A DNA stretch of 64,000 nucleotides from Panulirus ornatus (taxonomy: Eukaryota > Arthropoda > Malacostraca > Decapoda > Palinuridae). The stretch covers positions 648,858 through 712,857 of the forward strand of contig NC_092271.1 in NCBI RefSeq assembly GCF_036320965.1, written 5' to 3'. The translations under genes were made by a program, and so were the position numbers. Under the pieces are notes generated by a model. It saw nothing but the letters and a program-made list of their open reading frames with translations. It was not told where the DNA came from and did not search any database. This document shows positions 37,424 through 50,868 of the stretch, piece by piece (position 1 is the first letter of the stretch; each line of letters begins with the position of its first letter).

Positions 37424-37590
37424 ACCATTAACGTAGATATAAAATTAGTTAAGCACTTACTAGTTACTGAAGAAAGAATGACCATTAACGTAGATGTGAA
37501 GGTAGATAAGAACTTACTAAATACTAAAGAAAGAATCGCCATTAAAGTAGATATGAAGTTAGTTAAGAGCTTACTAAACTGAAGAAAGAC
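37424..37590. repeat. 57-bp tandem repeat, about 3 diverged copies
   Basis: ACCATTAACGTAGAT recurs at 37424, 37481 and 37538. The unit is 19 codons long and a 62-codon frame (37394-37582) reads through it as NVDIKLVKHLL-like repeats. No domain recognised. Confidence 0.85.
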
Positions 37591-37807
37591 ATGTAGAAAT
37601 GTGTGAAGAGGCGGATGAGGTAAAGGAGGTAAGCCGGGGATAAAAGCCAGACTTACGCTCCAATTTTCTTCAGATTAATCCATCAAAGTTTCGTTCTCAC
37701 TTCTCACCTTGGGAAGTTCCTGGGACTAAAGGGCTTCTTCTATCATCATCACTTTGATAAAGTTGGCTGATGCCTGAACCCCGTCACGTAGTAGGTGGAT
37801 GAGGGGT

Positions 37808-37808
<1 letters not shown>

Positions 37809-37857
<49 letters not shown>
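37809..37857. repeat. (GT)n microsatellite
   Basis: About 24 units. Confidence 0.98.
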
Positions 37858-37858
<1 letters not shown>

Positions 37859-38237
37859 ACGAACAAGGAGAATGAGGAAGAAATCTTTATTGATCTACTT
37901 CCACTTCCGTCCTTATATCACCTTACTTTTATTAAATGCACTTTATCACTACTCATTTTTGTCCCTTTCTGTTTGAGACGTATAGAATATGTTAAGTAGC
38001 ATCATAAAGGATGAACGTGATCTACTGAATATTAGACGAAGGCTGAAGGCAGATACTGCCCTCCCTGCCTGACCACCATTCCGCCAAGCCAGGCTACGCC
38101 GCAGATATACTTCGTCTGACACGTTGCTCACAACCGTCCGCTTGTGATGATCGGAACAAAAGGCAAATCCCTTACTCAGAAGCTACTGATCTGTGTCTGA
38201 GCAGCTTCTAGGAGTGGAGATCATTTAGATATCATTG
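37858..38237. other. Low-feature sequence
   Basis: Non-repetitive, no gene recognised. Confidence 0.55.
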
Positions 38238-38320
38238 AGAAGAAGAAGAAGAAGAAGAAGAAGAAGAAGAAGAAGAAGAAGAAGAAGAAGAAGAAGAAGA
38301 AGAAGAAGAAGAAGAAGAAT
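38238..38320. repeat. (GAA)n microsatellite
   Basis: About 27 perfect GAA/AAG triplets immediately before the 5' end of the ancient LINE a13. Confidence 0.98.
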
Positions 38321-40945
38321 TTCACACATATCTGTATCTTGGGGGACTCGGGAAGGAGATTTCTCAAGCGTTTCCTGCGTGTCGAAGGCGACTGAAAGAG
38401 ATGGTAGCAGTGTGCTGGATACCCTCCCCTCCTTTATATTTCTAACTTTTAAAAGTTGGAACAAAAGAAGGACCAAGCAAAGAGTGTTCAGGGTCCTCGA
38501 AGGCTCAGGTTGACGTATGTGAAACGTGTGCATATAACCCAGATGAGAAGAAAGGAGAGATAGGTAGTAAGGAAGTATGCTTGAGAAGAGGAATTTGGAT
38601 TTTCTAGTTCTAAGTGAGATAAAGCTCACGGGTAAAGGGGAATGATTGTCCTAGAGGTAAAGTCATGGGGTGATGTGGGAGCACGAGTTAAGGAAAGGGT
38701 AGCACTGCTGCTGAAGGAAGAGTTGTGGAAATGTGTGAGTGGCGTGAGTGAGTTCCAGACTGAGATGGGTTGAAATAAGATTGGATCACGAGAGGTGGAT
38801 GACTATCAGTGATTAAGCACCTGGAGATGAGAGGACTAAAGAGGAGAGGCAATTGCTTTGCAAAGAGCTATGTGAGTGTGTCAGCAATTTTGATGAAGGG
38901 ATCGAATATCAGTGATGGATGGTTTTATGCGAACATGTGTAGTGTGGCAGTTGAGAGTATAACTGGGAGGCGTAGAGTACCTGGTGTTGCTGATAGGAAT
39001 GGTGAACAACTTTTGGATTATGTGCAGAAGCGCTGGTGATTGCGAATATCTGGCTTTAAGTTAGGGACAAAAGTAAATATACTTTGATGAATAGGAAATA
39101 CGTAAAGAGGGCATAATACTTCAATGTACTAATTGATAGGTGTGCAAAGGAGAGACTAGTGGATATGAATGTGCTAAGAAGGACTGCTGGTGGGATGTCT
39201 GATCATTACTTCATTTAGGCAAGGGTAAGGCTTTGTAGAGGAAAAGGTATGGGACTGGAGAGACAAGTGAAAGTTAGTGAGTTTGGAAAAGAGCTTTGTG
39301 TGAAGAGATACCAGAAGTTGAGTGCAGACTATCAGAAGGTGAGAGTAAACGAAGATGAGGGAGCGGATGAGGAATAAAAGTTTAGGAAAGTACTGTTTAC
39401 TTGTGTGATAAACGTATGTGGCGTATAGAAGGTGGGAAATGGAGAGGTAAGAAAGTGTAGAGAATGGTGGGGTGAGGATATTTTGTCGTTAGTGAAAGAA
39501 AATAGGGGTCTATGGCGTTATTTACAGGGAAGAAGTGCGAGGGATTGGGAGATGTAAATAAGAGAGCGGCAGGAGGAAAAGAGGAAAATGCAGGGGTTGA
39601 AAACGAGCGCAGATGAGAGTTGGAGTGGGTGAGTATCAGTAAACTTTAGGAAGAATAAGAAGGAGATTTGGAAGAGGATAATAGTGTGAGAAAAGCATGA
39701 AGCAAATGCAAACATCGGTCAAGTGGGTAGATGGGGAAGTGGGAACAAGAAAACTGGGGCGAAGAGGACATAAAGTGAGTATATTGAAGGATTTCAAATG
39801 TGTCCAATAATAAGGTGGGAAATGTGGGATGTTTTGGACGTGGAGGTACGCGAAGTGAGATAGTCCTGTGATGTGACATGGTAAAGAGTCGAGATGGTGA
39901 AATCCTTAAACGCGGGAATGCGGCTGGAGGAGATGATACTGCTGTTGAGTTTCTTTTCAAAGGTGATGACTGTGATGGTGACTGGTGAGTCATGACTATC
40001 AGTGTAGGTATAGATCATGGCGAGGTGCCCGAAGATTGGTGGCAGAGTGCCGTTGTATAAAGGTAATGGTGACAAACGTGAACGTTCGAATTACAAAGTT
40101 ATACGTTTATGGAGTATAGTTGACAAGTTGTAAGGGAGAGTGATGACTGAAAAGGTGGTTGCATGCACAGGGAGTCTGATGAGGGAAAAGTAATGTGGCT
40201 TCAGGTGTGGTAGAGGATGTGTGAATCAGGTATTTGTTTGGAAAAATGTGGTGAGAAATATTTAGGGTATTGAACAAAAGTATATCTACGTATCATTTGC
40301 AGAAAGTATATGGAACGTAAGGTTGATAAAGGTGCCTTGCGTAAGGTGCTGCTAATATATGGTGTGAAAGGAAAGCTGTTTACAGGAGTGAGAGATTTAA
40401 AGTAAGAACATAAAACGTGTGTTCAAGCAGGTAAAGTGGAGAGTAAGTAGTTCCAGGTAAAGGGAGATCTGCGGCAGGGGTGTGTGATGTCACTATGGCT
40501 GCGTAATTTGTTTATGGATGGGGGTGTGAGGGAGGTAAATGCAAGGGGTCTTAGAGGGAGGGGTAGGTATGCAGTAGTGAAGGGTGACTGGGATTGGCAG
40601 GGATTGGCAGGTGAGTCAGTTGCAGTTTGAAGATGACAAACACTGGTGGCAGATTCGAGTAAGAACCTACAGAAGTTGATGCTTGGGTTAGGAAGATTGT
40701 GTGAAAAGAGAAAGTTGATAGTGAAATAAATAGAAGCAAAGTTATTTGGTTTAGCAGTACAAAGCCTCAGATTAGTTGAGGTAAGTTTGAATGAAAACTG
40801 CAGGGAGTGAAGTGCTTTAGATACTAAGGAGGAGGAGACTGGCAGCACAAGGACCGTTATGGAATCTGAGATGCTTCATAAAGTTGGAGATGGGGCGAAG
40901 GTTCTGGGAGCACTCGGAAATGTCTGGAAAAGGAAGGCCAAAATG
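38321..40945 (+). mobile_element. Family A LINE copy a13, ancient and heavily decayed
   Basis: Recognisable along 2.6 kb. 5'UTR: CCTGCGTGTCGAAGGCGACT, CCCTCCCCTCCTT. Endonuclease traces: LSEIKLTGKGE near 38610 and a SDHYFI-like triad near 39200. RT traces: CRNYKVIRL-type near 40090, a CGFRCGRGCVNQ block near 40195, [11 protein letters not shown] near 40475 and FEDD replacing FADD near 40628. C-terminal start: GDGAKVLGALGNVWKRKAKM. Stops and frameshifts occur every few dozen codons. The 3' end is missing and it does not end in (TA)n. It is the oldest copy and shows the family has a long history at this locus. Confidence 0.88.
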
Positions 40946-41029
40946 ATTAGATTACAAGTTCTGACGTTAATTCTTGAATACGAGGACCTCAATACTTGTA
41001 TCTCACCCAATCTGTGTGAGGATTTATCT

Positions 41030-44000
41030 ATATATATATTTTATTATCTATTTTATTTTGCTTTGTCGCTGTCTCCCGCGTTTGCGAGGTAGCGCGAGGA
41101 AACAGACGAAAAAAATGGCCCAACCCACCCCCATACACATGTACATACATACACGTCCACACACGCAAATATACATACCTATACATCTCAATATACACAT
41201 ATATATGCACACACAGATATGAAAATATATACACATGTACATAATTCATACTGTCTGCCTTTATTTATTCCTATCGCCACTTGGTCACACATGGAATAAC
41301 ATCCCCCTCCACCCTCATGTGTGCGGGGTAGCGCTAGGAAAAGACAACAAAAGCCCCATTCGCTCACACTCAGTCCCCAGCTGCCATGTAATAATGCCCG
41401 AAACCACAGCTCCCCCTCCACATCCAGGCCACACAGAACTTTCGATGGTTTATCCCAGACACTTCACATGCCCTGATTCAATCCACTGACAGCACGTCGA
41501 CCCGGTATACCACATCGTTCCAATTCACTCTATTCCTTGCACGCCTTTCACCCTCTTGCATGTTCAGGCCCGATCACTCAAAATCTTTTTCACTCCATCT
41601 TTCCACCTCCAACCATACAACATTGTTGGAATCACTATTACTTCAAAAATGCACATTTTTGCTTTCCGAGATAATGTTCTCGACTTCCACACATTCTTCA
41701 AGGTTCCCAGAAGTTTCGCCCCTTCCCCCACCCAATGATTCACTTCCGCTTCCATGGTTCCATCCGCTGTCAGATCCATTCCCAGATATGTAAAACACTT
41801 TACTTCCTCCAGTTTTTCTCCATTCAAACTTACCTCCCAATTGACTTGACCCTCAACCCTACTGTACCTAGTAACCTTGCTCTTATTCACATTTACTCTT
41901 AACTTTCTTCTTTCACAAACTTTACCAAACTCAGTCACCACCTACTGCAGTTTCTCACATGAATCAGCCACCAGCGCGGTATCATCAGCGAACATCAACT
42001 GACTCAATTCCCAAGCTCTCTCATCCACAACAGACTGCACAATTGCCCCTCTTTCCAAAACTCTTGCATTCACATCCCTAACAACCCCATCCATAAACAA
42101 ATTTAACAACAATGGAGAAATCACACACCCCTGCCGCAAACCTACATTCATTGAGAACCAATCACTTTCCTCTCTTCCTACACGTACACATGCCTTACAT
42201 CCTCGATAAAAACTTTTCACTACTTCTAACAACCTGCCTCGCACACCATATATTCTTAATATCTTTCACAGGGCATCTATCAACTCTATCATATGCCTTC
42301 TCTAGATCCATAGATGATACGTACAAATCCATTTGCTTTTCTAAGTATTTCTCACATACATTCTTCAAAGCAAACACCTGATCCACACATCCTCTACCAC
42401 TTCTGAAACCACACTGCTCTTCCCCAATCTCATGCTCTGTACATGCCTTCACCCTCTCAATCAATACCCTCCCATATAATTTACCAGGAATACTAAAAAA
42501 ACTTATACCTCTGTAATTTGAGCACTCACTCTTATCCCCTTTGCCTTTGTACAATGACACGATGCAAGCATTCCGCCAATCCTCAGGCACCTCACCATGG
42601 ATCATACATACATTAAATAACCTTACCATCCAGTCAACAATACAGTCACCCCATTTTTTGATAAATTCCACTGCAATACCATCCAAACCTGCTGCCTTGC
42701 CGGCTTTCATATTCCGTAAAGCTTTTACTACCTCTTCTCTATTTACGAAATCATTTTTCCTAACCCTCTCACTTTGCACACCACCTCGACCAAAACACCC
42801 TATATCTGCCACTCTATCATCAAACACATTCAACAAACCTTCAAAATATTCACTCCATCTCTTCACATCACCACTACTTGTTATCACCTCCTCATTTGCG
42901 CCCTTCACTGAAGTTCCCATTTGCTCCCTTGTCTTGCGCACTTTATTTACCTCCTTCCAAAACATCTTTTTATTCTCCCTAAAATTTAAGGATACTCTCT
43001 CACCCCAACTCTCATTTACCCTCTTTTTCACCTCTTGAACCATTCTTTTGACCTCCTGCCTCTTTCTTTTATACATCTCCCACTCATTTGCATTTTTCCC
43101 TGCGAAAATCGTCCAAATGCCTCTCTCTTCTCATTCACTAATAATCTTACTTCTTCATCCCACCACTCACTACCCTTTCTAATGAACCCATCTCCCACGC
43201 TTCTCATGCTACAATCATCTTTTGGCCAAGCCATCACTGCTTCCCTAAATACATACCATTCCTCCCCCACTCCCCTTACCTCCTTTGTTCTCACCTTTTT
43301 CCATTCTGTACTCAGTCTCTCCTGGTACTTCCTCACACAAGTCCCCTTCCCAAGCTCACTTATTCTCACCACTCTCTTCACCCCAACATTCTCTCTTCTT
43401 TTCTGAAAACCTTCGCCTCCACAAGATAATGATCAGACATCCCTCCAGTTGCACCTCTCAGCACATTAACATCCAAAAGTTTCTCTTTCGTGCGTCTATC
43501 AATTAACACGTAATCCAATAACGCTCTCTGGCCATCTCTCCTACATACATACGTATACTTATGTATATCTCGCTTTTTAAACCAGTTATTCCCAATCACC
43601 ATGCCTTTTTCAGCATATAAATCTACAAGCTCTTCACCATTTCCATTTACAACACTGAACACTCAATGTATACCAATTATTCCCTCAACTGCCACGTTAC
43701 TCACCTTTGCATTCAAATCACCCATCACTATAACCCGGTCCTGTGCATCAAAACCACTAACACACTCATTCAGCTGCTCCCAAAACACTTGCCTCTCATG
43801 ATCTTTCTTCTCATGCCCAGGTGCATATGCACCAATAATCTCCCTTCTCTCTCCATCAACTTTCAGTTTTACCCATATCAATCTAGAATTTACTTTCTTA
43901 CACTCTATCACATACTCCCACAACTCCTGATTCAGGAGTAGTGCTACTCCTTCCCTTGCTCTTGTCCTCTCACTAACCCCTGACTCTACTTAGAAGACAT

Positions 44001-44279
44001 TCCCAAACCCCTCTTCCCCTTTACCCTTTAGCTTCGTTTCACTCAGAGCCAAAACATCCATGTTCCTTTCCTCAAACATACTACCTATCTCTACTTTTTT
44101 CTCATCTTGGTTACATCCACAGACATTTAGATACCCAAGTCTGAGCCTTCGAGGAAGATGAGCACTCATCGCGTGATTCCTTCTTCTGTTTTCCCCTTTA
44201 GAAAGTTTAAATACAAGGAGGGAACTGTTTCTGGCCCCCCGCTCCCGTCCCCTTTAGTCGCCATTTACGACACGTGAGG

Positions 44280-44281
<2 letters not shown>
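41030..44281 (-). mobile_element. Family A LINE copy a14, both ends present, internal deletion
   Basis: Minus-strand copy with 5'UTR (head side at 44281 against TA), full EN-RT coding region, long-type 3'UTR (41058-41465) with terminal hairpin and an A/T-rich rather than pure TA tail. About 275 bp of the C-terminal region, between RWKDG and the LYG of MLYG, is deleted at about 41614 with a 2-bp AA overlap. Confidence 0.95.
41464..44169 (-). pseudogene. EN-RT polyprotein of family A (copy a14), multiply broken
   Basis: Best place to read the endonuclease. A candidate start ATG at 44169 gives MSAHLPRRLRLGYLNVCGC, then SETKLKGKGE near 44040 (catalytic Glu), [13 protein letters not shown] near 43815, MGDLNAKVSN near 43710 (metal-binding Asp/Asn) and GGMSDHYLVEAK near 43430 (Asp-His pair). 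This is an AP-type endonuclease fold. RT follows: KAGKAAGLDGIAVEF, NYRGISFFSIPGK, FRSGRGCVDQ, DLEKAYDRVD near 42290, GLRQGCVISP near 42130 and [11 protein letters not shown] near 41990. Lesions: TAA near 43992, TGA near 43664, a 16-bp loss after VEAK, frameshifts near 43080 and 42280, the C-terminal deletion. RTE-like by architecture. Confidence 0.92.

Positions 44282-44282
<1 letters not shown>

Positions 44283-44355
<73 letters not shown>
44283..44355. repeat. (TA)n microsatellite
   Basis: Separates the 5' end of a14 (minus) and the 5' breakpoint of a15 (plus). Confidence 0.99.
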
Positions 44356-44359
<4 letters not shown>

Positions 44360-44361
<2 letters not shown>

Positions 44362-46080
44362 AGACAAGGGAGCAAATGGGAACTTCAGTGAAGGGCGCAA
44401 ATGGGGAGGTGATAACAAGTAGTGGTGATGTGAGAAGGAGATGGAGTGAGTATTTTGAAGGTTTGTTGAATGTCTTTGGTGATAGAGTGGCAGATATAGG
44501 GTGTTTTGGTCGAGGTGGTGTGCAAAGTGAGAGGGTTAGGGAAAATGATTTGGTAAACAGAGAAGAGGTAGTAAAAGCTTTGCGGAAGATGAAAGCCGGC
44601 AAGGCAACAGGTTTGGATGGTATTGCAGTGGAATTTATTAAAAAAAAGGGGTGACTGTATTAGTGACTGGTTGGTAAGGTTATTTAATGTATGTATGACT
44701 CATGGTGAGGTGCCTGAGGATTGGCGGAATGCGTGCATAGTGCCATTGTACAAAGGCAAAGGGGATAAGAGTGAGTGCTCAAATTACAGAGGTATAAGTT
44801 TGTTGAGTATTCCTGGTATATTATATGGGAGGGTATTGATTGAGAGGGTGAAGGCATGTACAGAGTATCAGATTGGAGAAGAGCAGTGTGGTTTCAGAAG
44901 TGGTAGAGGATGTGTGGATCAGGTGTTTGCTTTGAAGAATGTATATGAGAAATACTTAGAAAAGCAAATGGATTTGTATGTAGCATTTATGGATCTGGAG
45001 AAGGCATATGATAGAGTTGATAGAGATGCTCTGTGGAAGGTATTAAGAATATATGGTGTGGGAGGCAAGTTGTTAGAAGCAGTGATAAGTTTTTATCGAG
45101 GATGTAAGCCATGTGTACGTGTAGGAAGAGAGGAAAGTGATTGGTTCTCAGTGAATGTAGGTTTGCGGCAGGTGTATGTGATGTCTCCAAGGTTGTTTAA
45201 TTTGTTTATGAATGGGGTTGTTAGGGAGGTAAATGCAAGAGTTTTGGAAAGCGTGGCAAGTATGAAGTCTGTTGGGGATGAGAGAGCCTGGGAAGTGAGT
45301 CAGTTGTTGTTCGCTGATGATACAGCGCTGGTGGCTGATTCATGTGAGAAACTGCAGAAGCTGGTGACTGAGTTTGGTAAAGTGTGTGAAAGAAGAAAGT
45401 TAATAGTAAATGTGAATAAGAGCAAGGTTATTAGGTACAGTAGGGTTGAGGGTCATGTCAATTGGGAGGTGAGTTTGAATGGAGAAAAACTGGAGGAAGT
45501 AAAGTGTTTTAGATATATGGGAGTGGATCTGGCAGCAGATGGAACCTTGGAAGCGGAATTGGATCATAGGGTGTGGGAGGGGGCGAAAATCCTGGGAGCC
45601 TTGAAGAATGTGTGGAAGTCGAGAACATTATCTCGGAAAGCAAAAATGGGTATGTTTGAAGGAATAGTGGTTCCAACAATGTTGTATGGTTGCGAGGCGT
45701 GGGCTATGGATAGAGTTGTGCGCAGGAGGATGGATGTGCTGGAAATGAGATGTTTGAGGACAATGTGTGGTGTGAGGTTGTTTGATCGAGTAAGTAACGT
45801 AAGGGTAAGAGAGATGTGTGGAAATAAAAAGAGCGTGGTTGAGAGAGCAGAAGAGGGTGTTTTGAAATGGTTTGGGCACATGGAGAGAATGAGTGAGGAA
45901 AGATTGACCAAGAGGATATATGTGTCGGAGGTGGAGGGAACGAGGAGAAGTGGGAGACCAAATTGGAGGTGGAAAGATGGAGTGAAAAAGATTTTGTGTG
46001 ATCGGGGCCTGAACATGCACGAGGGTGAAAGGAGGGCAAGGAATAGAGTGAATTGGATCGATGTGGTATACCGGGGTTGA
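44360..46080 (+). pseudogene. Family A reverse transcriptase, one frameshift from open
   Basis: First ~95 codons (to VEFIKK) are open. One extra A in an A-run at 44640-44647 shifts into a frame open for more than 470 codons, to TGA at 46078. RT motifs in order: LYKGKGDKSECSNYRGISLL, FRSGRGCVDQ, motif A YVAFMDLEKAYDRVD (Asp near 44992), motif B altered to GLRQVYVMSPRL, motif [11 protein letters not shown] (45310-45321). The C-terminal region follows with [28 protein letters not shown] and [13 protein letters not shown], ending in VNWIDVVYRG. There is no endonuclease, and the G-C to V-Y change in motif B would likely impair dNTP handling. Closest to an active RT in the window but not functional as it stands. 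Confidence 0.93.
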
Positions 46081-46230
46081 CGTGCTGTCAGTGGATTGAA
46101 TCAGGGCATGTGAAGCGTCTGGGGTAACCCATGGAAACTTGTGTAGGTATGTATATTTGCGTGTGTGGACGTATGTATATACATGTGTATGGGGTGGGTT
46201 GGGCCATTTCTTTCGTCTGTTTCCTTGCGC

Positions 46231-46250
46231 TACCTCGCAAATGCGGGAGA
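46231..46250 (+). promoter_or_regulatory. Terminal 3' hairpin of family A LINE
   Basis: CTCGC 46234-46238, loop AAAT, GCGGG 46243-46247, then AGACAGCGACAAA and the A tail. Five pairs including one T.G. The same stem is found at the 3' ends of a1-a5, a7-a11, a14, a17, a19 (mostly with loop AAAC) and the SE copies (loop TAAC). Candidate RT recognition site; role inferred. Confidence 0.5.
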
Positions 46251-46275
46251 CAGCGACAAAAAAAAAGAAAAAAAA

Positions 46276-46278
<3 letters not shown>

Positions 46279-46343
<65 letters not shown>
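46279..46343. repeat. (TA)n microsatellite
   Basis: Shared by the converging tails of a15 (plus) and a16 (minus). Confidence 0.99.
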
Positions 46344-46351
<8 letters not shown>

Positions 46352-48206
46352 TTATTTATTTTGCTTTGTAACTGTCTCCCGCGTTAGCGTGGTAGCGCAA
46401 GGAAACAGACGAAAAAATGGCCCAACCCACCCACGTTCATGTATATACACATGTATATACATAAACGTCCACACACGCAAATATACATACCTATACATCT
46501 AAATGTATACATATATATACCCACACAGACATATACATACATACCCATGTACATAATTCATACTGTCTGACTTTATTCATTTCAATCGCCACTTCGCCAT
46601 ACATGGAATACCAACACCTTCCCTCCTCATGTGTGCGGGGTAGCGCTGGGAAAAGACAACAAATGCCCCATTCGTTCACACTCAGTCTCTAGCTGTCATG
46701 TAATAATGCACTGAAACCACAGCTCCCTTTCCACATCCAGGCCCCAAAGAACATTCCATGGTTTATCCCAGACGCTTCATATGCCCTGGGTCAATCCATT
46801 GGCAGCACGTCGACCCCGGTATACCACATCGTTCAAATTCACTCTATTCCTTGCACGCCTTTCACCCTCCTGCATGTTCAGGCCCCGATTACTCAAAATC
46901 TTTTTCACTCCACTTTTCCACCTCCAATTTGGTCTCCCTCTTCTCCTCGTTCCCTCCACCTCTGACATATATATGCTCTTGGTCAATCTTTCCTCACTAA
47001 TTCTCTCCATGTGACCAAACCATTTCAAAACACCCTCTTCTGCTCTCTCAACCACACTCTTTATGTTACCACACATCTCTCTTACCCTTACATTACTTAC
47101 TCGATCAAACCACCTCACACCACATATTGTCCTCAAACATCTCATTTCCAGCACATCCACCCTCCTGCCCACAACTCTATCCATAGCCCACGCCTCGCAA
47201 CCATACAACATTGTTGGAACCACTATTCCTTCGAACATACCCATTTTTCTTTCCGAGATAATGTTCTCGACTTCCACACATTCTTCAAGGCTCCCAGAAC
47301 TTTCGCCCCTTCCCCCACCCTACGATTCGCTTCCGCTTCCATGGTTCCATCCGCTGCTAAATCCGCTCCAACATATCAAAAACACTTCATTTCCTCCAGT
47401 TTTTCTCCATTCAAACTTAACTCCCAATTGACTTGACCCTCAACCCTACTGTACCCAATAACCTTACTCTTATTCACATTTACTCTCAACTTTCTTCTTT
47501 CACACACTTTACCAAACTCAGTCACCAGCTTCTGCAGTTTCTCACATGAATCCGCCACCAGCGCTGTATCATCAGCGAACAACAACTGACTCACTTCCCA
47601 AGCTCTCTCCTCTACAACAGACTTCATACTTGCCCCTGTTTCCAAAACTCTTGCATTTACATCCCTAACAACCCCATCCATAAACAAATTAAACAACCAT
47701 GGAGACATCACACACACCTGCCGCAAACCTACATTCACTGAGAACCAATCACTTTCCTCGCTTCCTACATGTACACATGCCTTTTACCCTTGATAAAAAC
47801 TTTTCACTGCTTCTAACAACTTGCCTCCCACACCATATATCCTTAATATTTTCCACAGAGCATCTCTATCAACTCTATCGTAAGCCTTCTCCAGATCCAT
47901 AAATGCTACGTACAAATCCATTTGCTTTTCTAAGTATTTTTCACATATATTTCAAAGCAAACACCTGATCCACACATCCTCTACCACTTCTGAAACCACA
48001 CTGCTCTTCCCCAATCTGATGCTCTGTACATGTCTTCACCCTGCCAATCAATACCCTCCTATATAATTTACCAGGAATACTCAACAAACTTATACCTCCG
48101 TAATTTGAGCACTCACTCTTATCCCCTTTGCCTTTGTACAATGGGACTGTGCAAGCATTCCGCCAATCCTCAGGCACCTTACCATGAATCATACATACAT
48201 TAAATA

Positions 48207-48212
<6 letters not shown>
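46344..48212 (-). mobile_element. Family A LINE copy a16, long-type, 5'-truncated
   Basis: Minus strand: starts in the RT fingers (RLFNVCMIHGKVPEDW), then YGGISLLSIPGK, FRSGRGCVDQ, motif A near 47890, GLRQVCVMSP near 47720 and [10 protein letters not shown] near 47570. The C-terminal block of about 165 codons ends VVYRGRRAANGLTQGI (read-through type), followed by the long 3'UTR. Lesions: a deletion near 47945 ending VFALKYM, a frameshift near 47380 and loss of a base in SERKMGMF. Confidence 0.94.

Positions 48213-48281
<69 letters not shown>
48213..48281. repeat. (TA)n microsatellite
   Basis: Between the 5' breakpoint of a16 and the tail of a17, both on the minus strand. Confidence 0.99.
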
Positions 48282-48285
<4 letters not shown>

Positions 48286-48909
48286 CTTTTTTTCTTTTTT
48301 TGCGCTGTCTCCCGCGTTTGCGAGGTAGCGCAAGGGAACTGACGAAAGAAATGGCCCAACCCACCCCCATACTCATGTACATACATACGTCCACACACGC
48401 AAATATACATACCTACACAGCTTTCCATGGGTTACCCCAGACGCTTCACATGCCCTGATTCAATCCACTGACAGCACGTCAACCCCGGTATACCACATCG
48501 ATCCAATTCACTCTATTCCTTGCCCTCCTTTCACCATCCTGCATGTTCAGGCCCCGATCACATAAAATCTTTTTCACTCCATCTTTCCACCTCCAATTTG
48601 GTCTTCCACTTCTCCTCGTTCCCTCCACCTCCGACACATATATCCTCTGGGTCAATCTTTCCTCACTCATTCTCTCCATGTGCCCAAACCATTTCAAAAC
48701 ACCCTCTTCTGCTCTCTCAACCACGCTCTTTTTATTTCCATACATCTCTCTTACCCTTACGTTACTTACTCGATCAAACCACCTCACACCACACATTGTC
48801 CTCAAACATCTCATTTCCAGCACATCCATCCTCCTGCGCACAACTCTATCTATAGCCCACGCCTCGCAACAATACAACATTGTTGGAACCACTATTCCAT
48901 CAAACATAC

Positions 48910-48910
<1 letters not shown>
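48282..48910 (-). mobile_element. Family A LINE copy a17, intact C-terminal segment
   Basis: Minus strand, from [14 protein letters not shown] to VNWIDVVYRG (about 145 codons with no break) and TGA at 48479, then the short-type 3'UTR and T-run. Hairpin region intact. Confidence 0.93.

Positions 48911-48984
<74 letters not shown>
48911..48984. repeat. (TA)n microsatellite
   Basis: 5' breakpoint of a17 on one side, 5'-shortened SE4 on the other. Confidence 0.99.
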
Positions 48985-48985
<1 letters not shown>

Positions 48986-49180
48986 TTCCCACGTATTCCC
49001 TGCGTGTCCTAGAAGGCGACTAAAAGGAATGGGGGCGCTGAGCTGGAAATCTTCCCGTTTCTCTTTACTTTTTTTTCCACAGGAAGGAACAGGGAAGGGG
49101 GCCAGGTGAGGATATTCCCTCACAGGCCCAGTCCTCTGTTCTTAACGCTACCTCGTTAAGGCGGGAAATGGCGAATAGTG
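48985..49180 (+). mobile_element. Short element SE4, fused to LINE 3'UTR
   Basis: Starts about 25 bp into the SE head (TACTTCCCACGTATTCCCTG) and runs to GCGGGAAATGGCGAATAG. Instead of an A-rich tail it continues directly into family A long-type 3'UTR sequence at about 49179 (TGTGTGGCGAGGTGGCGATG). Confidence 0.85.

Positions 49181-50776
<1,596 letters not shown>

Positions 50777-50863
<87 letters not shown>
50777..50863. repeat. (TA)n microsatellite
   Basis: 43 units between a19 and 3'UTR piece a20. Confidence 0.99.

Positions 50864-50868
<5 letters not shown>

Larger units (their letters stand above)
44356..46278 (+). mobile_element. Family A LINE copy a15, best-preserved RT
   Basis: 5'-truncated copy from the linker (KTREQMGTSVKGANGEV) to the short-type 3'UTR and A-rich tail. 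Coding damage is limited; see the separate entry for its reading frame. Confidence 0.95.

Noticed and set aside
44160..46080. Active autonomous retrotransposon
   Set aside because: The best RT copy lacks the endonuclease, has one frameshift and an altered motif B; the copies with an endonuclease are multiply broken.
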